Positions 30,861 through 35,300 of a stretch of DNA of 35,300 nucleotides are shown one piece after another; position 1 is the first letter of the stretch; the number at the start of each line of letters is the position of its first letter. The notes beneath the pieces are model-generated. The model saw only the letters and a program-made list of their open reading frames with translations, ran no database searches and had not been told where the DNA came from. Source of the DNA: a virus; the IMG/VR virus record IMGVR_UViG_3300032284_003091, positions 1-35,300 of that record, one strand, 5' to 3'. The translations under genes were made by a program, and so were the position numbers.

Positions 30861-31145
30861 TTGACAGAACCAACTAAAAACGAAGACGGCTTTTTGCGTG
30901 TAGCAGCCGGATCTAACCCACAATCAGTAGCTTCAGCAATCGCCCACAGTGTTTATGAAACTCGTGGCTGCAAACTTCGTGCCGTAGGTGCAGGAGCGGT
31001 AAATCAAGCTATGAAGGCAATTGCTATTGCCCGTGGATACACAGCCCCAAGAGGTATAGACCTAGTTTGCGTGCCCGGTTTTTCCACAATTAAGTCCCAT
31101 GATGGGGACATTTCCGCCATGGTATTCGAAGTAAAAACTGTCTAA
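30861..31145 (+). CDS. SpoVS-like protein (Alba-like fold), 94 aa
   Basis: TTG start with CCAAGGAG upstream. FLRVAAGSNPQSVASAIAHS, then LRAVGAGAVNQAMKAIAIAR and GYTAPRGIDLVCVPGFSTI, match SpoVS, which bacteria use in sporulation and as a nucleic-acid-binding Alba-like protein. The G-A-G-A-V-N-Q-A-x-K-A-I-A-I-A-R-G segment is the most distinctive. The 58-base gap before it holds a weak CATAAT box (30813-30818) but no clear promoter. Its role in phage is unknown; a nucleic-acid-binding function is an inference from the fold. Confidence 0.9.
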   Translation: MTEPTKNEDGFLRVAAGSNPQSVASAIAHSVYETRGCKLRAVGAGAVNQAMKAIAIARGYTAPRGIDLVCVPGFSTIKSHDGDISAMVFEVKTV

Positions 31146-31170
31146 GACTGATACATTTATTACCACTAAC

Positions 31171-31184
31171 CCTTTGGCCAAAGG
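31171..31184 (+). promoter_or_regulatory. Palindrome overlapping the ribosome-binding site of the 31192 gene
   Basis: CCTTTGGCCAAAGG is a perfect 14-base palindrome, able to form a 5-bp hairpin with a GGCC loop. Its right arm AAAGG is the ribosome-binding site for the ATG at 31192 (seven bases away). It may limit translation or form an operator. Confidence 0.4.
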
Positions 31185-31191
31185 AAACTAA

Positions 31192-31518
31192 ATGAAAGAT
31201 TCAACAAAGAACTCAGCGCCTATTGCGCCTTCATCAACTGCACCATCAGTTTCATCTTCAGCTACTCCACGAGTTGCTAAGCCAGAAAATGGTACTGCAG
31301 TAATTAAGAAAAATGTAGCAGCAGGTGGAGCTACAGGTTCAACAGCACACCGCAGCAACAAAAAAGCTACCGGCGGGGCTGCTTATGGAATTACCGCAAA
31401 GATCCCTGCATACCAACCTTCAGAGGCTGGAAAAGTGCAAGGAAATGGGCGTCTGTTCGCACCAGCTATTAAGCGTACTGCTCCTAATTTCTGGGACGGT
31501 ACAAAAGTACAGCCTTAG
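31192..31518 (+). CDS. Low-complexity Ser/Ala/Thr-rich protein, 108 aa
   Basis: The first 35 residues are almost only Ser, Ala, Thr, Pro and Lys (SAPIAPSSTAPSVSSSATPR) and probably disordered. The middle is Gly/Ala-rich with a basic stretch (GSTAHRSNKKATGGAAYG). The end (YQPSEAGKVQGNGRLFAPAI then KRTAPNFWDG) is more ordered and perhaps conserved. There are no Cys and no catalytic motif. The monocistronic unit bounded by a strong terminator suggests high expression, so a virion or decoration protein is possible; I cannot confirm it. Confidence 0.7.
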   Translation: MKDSTKNSAPIAPSSTAPSVSSSATPRVAKPENGTAVIKKNVAAGGATGSTAHRSNKKATGGAAYGITAKIPAYQPSEAGKVQGNGRLFAPAIKRTAPNFWDGTKVQP

Positions 31519-31535
31519 TACTCACTAAGCCGGTC

Positions 31536-31567
31536 TGGTCCCCACCGCAAGGGGACCATTTCTATTT
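31536..31567 (+). terminator. Rho-independent terminator
   Basis: TGGTCCCC (31536-31543), a 7-base loop ACCGCAA, and GGGGACCA (31551-31558) form a perfect 8-bp stem followed by TTTCTATTT. It lies 18 bases after the stop of the Ser/Ala-rich gene, and no gene begins before it. It is a convincing transcription unit end. Confidence 0.85.
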
Positions 31568-31595
31568 GCACAAACTACATATGTGTGCTTAGATA
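31566..31595 (+). promoter_or_regulatory. Candidate promoter for a leaderless HTH gene
   Basis: TTGCAC (31566-31571) and TAGATA (31590-31595) have an 18-base spacer. With the usual distance to the start, transcription would begin close to base 31601-31602, where an in-frame GTG stands. No ribosome-binding site lies upstream at normal spacing, so a leaderless transcript is possible. It follows directly after the terminator. Confidence 0.4.
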
Positions 31596-31600
31596 GAGGT

Positions 31601-31825
31601 GTGGAAAGAACCCATCCTAATGCAAAAGGTTTTTGTTCTGTTGCAAATTGGCTGACCACAAAAGATGATCAGTTTAAAGAAGAGTTTGAAGAACTACTAT
31701 CAAACGATGGAGTTTCAACCGCAAGTTTGCATAGATTTTTTTCTGACAATACTGATACATTTCCCGGCCTAACTTCTTTCAAATCTCACAGAAATAAATG
31801 GTGTTCATGTGGCTCTAAAGGATGA
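31601..31825 (+). CDS. Putative HTH-like DNA-binding protein, 74 aa
   Basis: The frame is open from a GTG at 31583. I prefer GTG 31601, where the candidate promoter would place the transcript start. NAKGFCSVANWLTTKDDQFK, EEFEELLSNDGVSTASLHRF and LTSFKSHRNKWCSCGSKG are the notable parts: the middle (GVSTASLHRFFSDNTDTFPG) has helix-turn-helix spacing, and the ending K-S-H-R-N-K-W-C is basic. It resembles the small actinophage regulators with a V-S-x-x-x-L-H-R-x-x pattern as I recall them. The three Cys (FC, WCSC) may bind metal, but no full zinc site is clear. The role as a regulator is inference. Confidence 0.55.
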   Translation: MERTHPNAKGFCSVANWLTTKDDQFKEEFEELLSNDGVSTASLHRFFSDNTDTFPGLTSFKSHRNKWCSCGSKG

Positions 31826-32984
31826 GTTTAATAACTTTATTAAAGCTGGAAATGAAGGTTCGGATAATGTTATGAAAGATATTCCGGATTCTTGGAGGCC
31901 AAGATCTGAAATAGGAACTGATGGCGGGTTTATTATTGGAAGCCCTAGACCCGATGGAAACACCCCAGGAGCAGAAGAGCTATTAAAAGAAGCTGGTTTA
32001 AATCCAGAAGAATGGGCAGTTGTTTCACATAGACGTGGACGTTGGCAAAAATTTGACGGCGAATGGCTCGAGTCATTCAGAATTAACGTAGTGCCAGTAG
32101 TAACGCAGTCCGTTACTAAAGACTATGATTTAGAACAATTATTAGAACAAATAAGCAAGTGGTCACCAAGTCAATCAAATGATTTTGATGGCGATTTAAC
32201 TGCCGTATACAGCGTTGGTGATACTCAATATGGTAAAGATGATACCCCAACAATTATTGATCGAATGTTAAAAGCAATCGACGATTCAGTAACTCATCAA
32301 GTTTTTTTAGCATCTAAATATAAAATTGGTCAAATTGCATTGCCACAGCTTGGTGATTGTATTGAAGGCATGACAAGCCAAAAAGGCAAAGTTATGGGTC
32401 GCCACGATATAGGTGTTTCAGAACAAGTACGTGTAGGTAGGCGTGTATTGCTTGCTCAAATTAAAGCTATGGCGCAGCTGGTTCCAAAAATTATTGTTCC
32501 AGTAGTTCCAGGAAACCACGATGAGGTTCAACGCTTTTTAATAGGTCGCCCAGAAGATTCGTGGGCGCTTGACGTTGTAGCATCTGTTGCAGATATTGTT
32601 GCGGAAAACGAATTTTTGCGTGATCGTGTTGAGTTTAGATTTCCAGCTGCAGATGACAGCACTTTAACTGTTAATTTGAGTGGAATTATGTACGGAATGG
32701 CTCATGGCCATCAATCATCTAATCTAATTAAGTGGTGGGGCGGTCAGGTAATGGGGCGTTGTTCCGTAGCAAACGCTGACATATTAAATGTTGGTCATTA
32801 TCACCACTATCATGCTCAAAGCGTTGGCCCAAGACTTTTTGTTCAAAACCCAGCGATGGACAATGGATCCGCTTGGTTTAGAGACAAATCAGGTTTAGAG
32901 AGTGCACCCGGCATAGTTTCAATGGTAGTTGGAAAAGATTTTGATCCACGTAGAGAGTTAGTAGTACTAGGACGGCCTCGTTAA
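31809..32984 (+). CDS. Calcineurin-like phosphoesterase (SbcD/Mre11-type fold), 391 aa
   Basis: The GTG start at 31809 overlaps the previous gene by 17 bases with no clear ribosome-binding site, so reinitiation is likely. The first 130 residues are an unknown domain. The metallophosphoesterase core has GDTQ (137-140), GDC (182-184), GNHDE (235-239), AHGH (298-301) and GHYHH (329-333), all in order. The usual D-x-H is D-T-Q, with Gln140 in place of His. Members act as nucleases or phosphodiesterases. An end-processing role with the recombination genes is plausible but unproven. Confidence 0.85.
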   Translation: MALKDEFNNFIKAGNEGSDNVMKDIPDSWRPRSEIGTDGGFIIGSPRPDGNTPGAEELLKEAGLNPEEWAVVSHRRGRWQKFDGEWLESFRINVVPVVTQSVTKDYDLEQLLEQISKWSPSQSNDFDGDLTAVYSVGDTQYGKDDTPTIIDRMLKAIDDSVTHQVFLASKYKIGQIALPQLGDCIEGMTSQKGKVMGRHDIGVSEQVRVGRRVLLAQIKAMAQLVPKIIVPVVPGNHDEVQRFLIGRPEDSWALDVVASVADIVAENEFLRDRVEFRFPAADDSTLTVNLSGIMYGMAHGHQSSNLIKWWGGQVMGRCSVANADILNVGHYHHYHAQSVGPRLFVQNPAMDNGSAWFRDKSGLESAPGIVSMVVGKDFDPRRELVVLGRPR

Positions 32985-32998
32985 TTTACAATTAGGGT

Positions 32999-33538
32999 AT
33001 GCCTAACCTTCACCAAAACGTACAAAACCTCGGCGCAGGTGGAATGTACGGAACTAACACCACATATGGTGGTGGAGGTATGCCGGTTGCTCGTTCAGAG
33101 CTTGACTTCCTTCGTATTGGTGTAGGTCGTGAACCATCGGCAGAATACCCAGATGGTTATTTAGGAACTATTCGTACACGTCGAGATGATCGTGGACGCC
33201 CTAATAGTACGTCTGACAAAGTACTAGATAGCATGAAGAACCGTGTTGGTCAACGTTCATACCAACGTGGTGTTCACCGTGGTGAACGCATTGACCCAAG
33301 CGATTATTATTATCCGGAAGGTTTTGAGCCGGATCGTGGTATTAAACGTCAAATGCGTGGAGTTTCAAACGGCAATGTAATTTCAACAAAACGCAATTCA
33401 GATCTTGCTAAGTTTGCACCAGCTCCACATTTACCTAATGATGGTAAAGCTGGTCCTCAAGCAAAAAGCGATTCACCTATTATTATTAATCAAAAGCGTG
33501 TTGATCAATGGTCACGCATGAGACCCGGGTGGAAATAA
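32999..33538 (+). CDS. Unrecognised protein, 179 aa
   Basis: The frame begins at ATG 32999, where TTAGGG abuts it too closely for a normal ribosome-binding site; an internal ATG at 33044 with GCAGGTGG upstream is an alternative. The N-terminus is Gly/Asn/Tyr-rich (NLGAGGMYGTNTTYGGGGMP). The middle is Arg/Asp-rich (GTIRTRRDDRGRPN; RSYQRGVHRGERIDPSDYYY), and the end is basic. No catalytic motif is visible. It opens a cluster of short unrecognised genes that may encode minor virion proteins. Confidence 0.6.
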   Translation: MPNLHQNVQNLGAGGMYGTNTTYGGGGMPVARSELDFLRIGVGREPSAEYPDGYLGTIRTRRDDRGRPNSTSDKVLDSMKNRVGQRSYQRGVHRGERIDPSDYYYPEGFEPDRGIKRQMRGVSNGNVISTKRNSDLAKFAPAPHLPNDGKAGPQAKSDSPIIINQKRVDQWSRMRPGWK

Positions 33539-33894
33539 TGGCGCAAGGCGCAGGTAAGTTTGCTGATGGCGTATATAGCCGTCACCCATGGACAGCACCA
33601 GCAGAAGCGGCTTATCCACCACAGGAATACATTGGACCATTTCAATCCAATCAAGAAAGATTAGTTAGCCAATCTTTGGCGGTTAACACCATGAGCAAAC
33701 CGGAAATTCAAGCTTTGGTACGCCCACCTATGCCACAAATTGAACTATTCCCGGATAAATACGGGTACACCACTGAGGAGTTTGGCATTGAGGATATTAT
33801 TGACCTCAGAGGTAGAGTCAACCAGCGCCACGATTACTCTGGTGAAGCAACTACTACTGAATCAACTAGCAGAAATACGTTAGGACAAGTTTAA
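33538..33894 (+). CDS. Unrecognised protein, 118 aa
   Basis: The frame is open from 33508, but the ATG at 33538 overlaps the previous stop (TAATG) and follows GGGTGG, so I use it. The product has aromatic and proline-rich segments (HPWTAPAEAAYPPQEYIGPF), then a helical central part and IELFPDKYGYTTEEFGIEDI, and a Thr/Ser-rich end (EATTTESTSRNTLG). No known motif is visible. Tight coupling on both sides suggests it acts with its neighbours, perhaps as a virion component. Confidence 0.6.
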   Translation: MAQGAGKFADGVYSRHPWTAPAEAAYPPQEYIGPFQSNQERLVSQSLAVNTMSKPEIQALVRPPMPQIELFPDKYGYTTEEFGIEDIIDLRGRVNQRHDYSGEATTTESTSRNTLGQV

Positions 33895-34127
33895 TGGCTA
33901 TCGACCCTGGTTTACTTACAGATTCAACTGGAGACGGTATGGCTGGGGCTACAGATGTATCCCTAGAAACACAACAAAAGCTTAAAGAAACCTACTACAA
34001 TGGGTCAAAGCCCTGCATCGAATGCGGTTTAACTATGAACCCAGTAGAAGCACTGCATAGCAACGGCACTTGCCCAAATTGCAAACGTCGTAACCAAGCA
34101 AAACTAGTGAAAGGCCGCATGGCATGA
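33894..34127 (+). CDS. Zinc-ribbon protein, 77 aa
   Basis: ATG overlaps the previous stop by one base. KPCIECGLTMNPVEALHSNG then TCPNCKRRNQAKLV gives C-x2-C and C-x2-C, a typical zinc ribbon at residues about 41-63, after a polar N-terminus (DPGLLTDSTGDGMAGATDVS). The C-terminal tail is basic (KRRNQAKLVKGRMA). It may bind nucleic acid or proteins. No function can be assigned. Confidence 0.7.
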   Translation: MAIDPGLLTDSTGDGMAGATDVSLETQQKLKETYYNGSKPCIECGLTMNPVEALHSNGTCPNCKRRNQAKLVKGRMA

Positions 34128-34333
34128 CAGTACGTAAAGCTCGTTCAGAGAACGCATCACTTATGGAAGGTGCAACAGACGGTAAGTACCGTAAGCGCCG
34201 CCCAAACACCGAAGTTGCCGCAGGTATGGGCGACCAAACAGTTATTAAAAACCGTTCTGGTTTACATCCTTACATGAACTACGGTTTTATTAACTCAGAA
34301 GAGACTGCAAAAGTAAACCCAGCAGGTAATTAA
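34124..34333 (+). CDS. Unrecognised basic protein, 69 aa
   Basis: ATG overlaps the previous stop (ATGA). The product has a basic N-terminal half (VRKARSENA, DGKYRKRRPNTEVAAG) and a central MGDQTVIKNRSGLHPYMNYG followed by FINSEETAKVNPAGN. It has no Cys, no hydrophobic segment and no recognisable motif. Its codon pattern and spacing are like its neighbours, so I consider it a real gene. Confidence 0.55.
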   Translation: MTVRKARSENASLMEGATDGKYRKRRPNTEVAAGMGDQTVIKNRSGLHPYMNYGFINSEETAKVNPAGN

Positions 34334-34334
34334 C

Positions 34335-34895
34335 TTGGAGCCAACACCAAAGCGAATTGATCTTGGAGTAAGCACAGGCCCAAGTTCAACAGAACGTGCA
34401 ACAATTCGTGCTGGTTACAAAAAAACAGAAGTAAATTATGCGCCGGACACAGAGCCTTCTAAACCAGATACAGTTTCTGAAGTTGACAAGGGCAAACACA
34501 GCCGATTAGCTGTACAAAGAGAAGCTTTAGAAGCACACGCATTGCCCGGAGGACGCAACTCAAAAGCAATTGATGAAAATACCGGTCATCAAGTATTTAC
34601 AGCTCCTCATATTAATTCACCAAAAGCACCCGAACGTACTTTAGCGGAGCACAGCAAAGATTTTATTAGCCATACTGTTTCAGGCAATCGAGCTAAGGCA
34701 GAAGCTTCCAGAGCTTCATTTCACGCTATTCAATCAGAAGCTGTTTCAAAGAAGCTAAGCGGAGCTCCCAAGGGGCTAGAACGACCTTGCTCAACCCCAG
34801 GTTGCCGCAACACCAATATTAACGTTTCCAAGTGCGCAGACGGATCCTGTTCCCCTATGGGCGGTTCCGTGAATGTACAACGCCCCCGGGGGTAG
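34335..34895 (+). CDS. Unrecognised protein with C-terminal Cys cluster, 186 aa
   Basis: The TTG start at 34335 follows two bases after the previous stop, with a weak AGG upstream. Most of the protein is polar and probably disordered (Ser/Glu/Lys/Pro-rich), with a central SRLAVQREALEAHALPGGRN and an Ala/Ser-rich helix. The end, CSTPGCRNTNINVSKCADGS then CSPMGG, has four Cys (C-x4-C, C-x4-C) that may bind zinc. I do not recognise it. It closes the cluster before the last partial gene. Confidence 0.55.
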   Translation: MEPTPKRIDLGVSTGPSSTERATIRAGYKKTEVNYAPDTEPSKPDTVSEVDKGKHSRLAVQREALEAHALPGGRNSKAIDENTGHQVFTAPHINSPKAPERTLAEHSKDFISHTVSGNRAKAEASRASFHAIQSEAVSKKLSGAPKGLERPCSTPGCRNTNINVSKCADGSCSPMGGSVNVQRPRG

Positions 34896-34904
34896 TGTAG
34901 TATC
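34895..34904 (+). promoter_or_regulatory. Candidate -10 region shared with 14373
   Basis: GTGTAGTATC is identical to the 10-mer at 14373-14382. Taking TAGTAT (34898-34903) as a -10 box, transcription would begin near base 34910, at the ATG of the next gene. No good -35 is visible. A CCCCCGGGGG palindrome lies just upstream (34883-34892) without a T tract. Confidence 0.35.
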
Positions 34905-34910
34905 GGGGTC

Positions 34911-35300
34911 ATGGTACTTGACCTTTCAACCCTAGCAACTCAAAAAGACGAACATCGCATCCTTGTACTGGCGTGTAAAGAATGCCTTACAATGGAAGAA
35001 ATTCCAGTTGATGAGCGTTATCCAATTAAACATCAAGAAAATAATCCTTATTTATCGCTAGCTTTAGATAAACATCAACGCCCGCAGCCACATAAAGGTG
35101 TGTTATTTGATGTGGACTTTGCCGTATGGGCAAGTGACACGGGTCGCAAACAGATCCAAGCACAGGTGCTTGAAGGGCTCGGTGGAAAAGGTCTTGGCGA
35201 AGACGTTTATGCCGCTAGAGACAACTATTCAGCAGACGCTATGAAGTGTTTTTCTGCACACAATAAACCAGAAGGTCAATGCCCAGATTACAAATCTGGA
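34911..35300 (+). CDS. Unrecognised protein, 5' part only (130 aa in window)
   Basis: The frame is open from ATG 34911 to the end of the window with no stop, so the gene is cut by the window edge. It opens MVLDLSTLATQKDEHRILVL, then ACKECLTMEEIPVDERYPIK, and further on carries VLFDVDFAVWASDTGRKQIQ and CFSAHNKPEGQCPDYK. A CKEC pair near the start and later single Cys might form a metal site. The ATG has no normal ribosome-binding site, consistent with a leaderless transcript. I do not recognise the family from this part. Confidence 0.6.
   Translation, partial: MVLDLSTLATQKDEHRILVLACKECLTMEEIPVDERYPIKHQENNPYLSLALDKHQRPQPHKGVLFDVDFAVWASDTGRKQIQAQVLEGLGGKGLGEDVYAARDNYSADAMKCFSAHNKPEGQCPDYKSG

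Noticed and set aside
32993-32999. TTAGGGTATG as ribosome-binding site or TAGGGT -10 box for the gene at 32999
   Set aside because: As a ribosome-binding site it lies too close to the ATG, and as a -10 box it has no -35 partner and would put the transcript start inside the gene.
34883-34892. CCCCCGGGGG palindrome as a terminator before the last gene
   Set aside because: It has no loop and no following T tract, and the next bases look like a -10 region instead.

Overview
This window is a contiguous piece of a tailed-phage genome with a contractile (myovirus-type) tail. Every gene I can support is on the + strand, and genes are packed with ATGA/TAATG-type overlaps. The DNA is A+T-rich, and GTG and TTG starts are used alongside ATG. 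A WhiB-family protein at 27979-28305 points to an actinobacterial host, since that family is essentially confined to Actinobacteria and their phages. The low G+C would suit a low-GC aquatic actinobacterium, but that is inference. I see no integrase, tRNA, CRISPR array or insertion sequence. Terminase, portal and capsid genes are not in the window and presumably lie outside it.

Region 1 (1-14349) is the neck, tail and baseplate module. A short Lys-rich gene and an intrinsic terminator are followed by small neck genes, tail sheath, tail tube, a gp26-like baseplate/chaperone gene with a second frame that appears to be reached by +1 frameshifting, and a tape measure carrying an M23 peptidase domain. 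Next come a tail protein of unknown role, a LysM/gp53-like protein, the gpD-like hub, a His-rich gpV/gp5-OB spike, gp25-like and gpJ/gp6-like wedge proteins, a small fibre-like protein, and a gpI-like protein fused to beta-sandwich, carbohydrate-binding-like modules.

Region 2 (14350-30200) is the replication, recombination and nucleotide module. It holds a winged-helix replication protein, a DnaC-type AAA+ loader, a SWIM zinc-finger protein, a DnaB-type helicase, a CHC2/TOPRIM primase, a dNMP kinase, a SNF2-type helicase, a short ribbon-helix-helix protein, a MerR-like protein, a possible gp32-like ssDNA-binding protein and a family A DNA polymerase. These are followed by a PD-(D/E)XK nuclease, RecA, a resolvase-like PD-(D/E)XK protein, the WhiB-like protein, a Cas4/RecB-like nuclease with four candidate iron-sulphur cysteines, and a RuvC-like resolvase. 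Together they would supply a self-contained, recombination-capable replisome.

Region 3 (30200-35300) holds small zinc-ribbon proteins, a SpoVS homologue, a terminator, an HTH-like protein, a calcineurin-like phosphoesterase, and a run of short unrecognised proteins ending in a gene cut by the window edge.

The most interesting signals are RNA-level ones. First, the end of the gp26-like gene overlaps a start-less second frame at a UUU-C site, which suggests a programmed +1 frameshift. Second, a hairpin before the DNA polymerase gene has a loop that is a perfect 7-nt complement of that gene's Shine-Dalgarno region, so it could form a pseudoknot. Third, several other gene heads place the Shine-Dalgarno sequence inside a small hairpin. 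In addition, the polymerase has leucine at the position equivalent to E. coli Phe762, and the WhiB-like protein has an expanded cysteine spacing.
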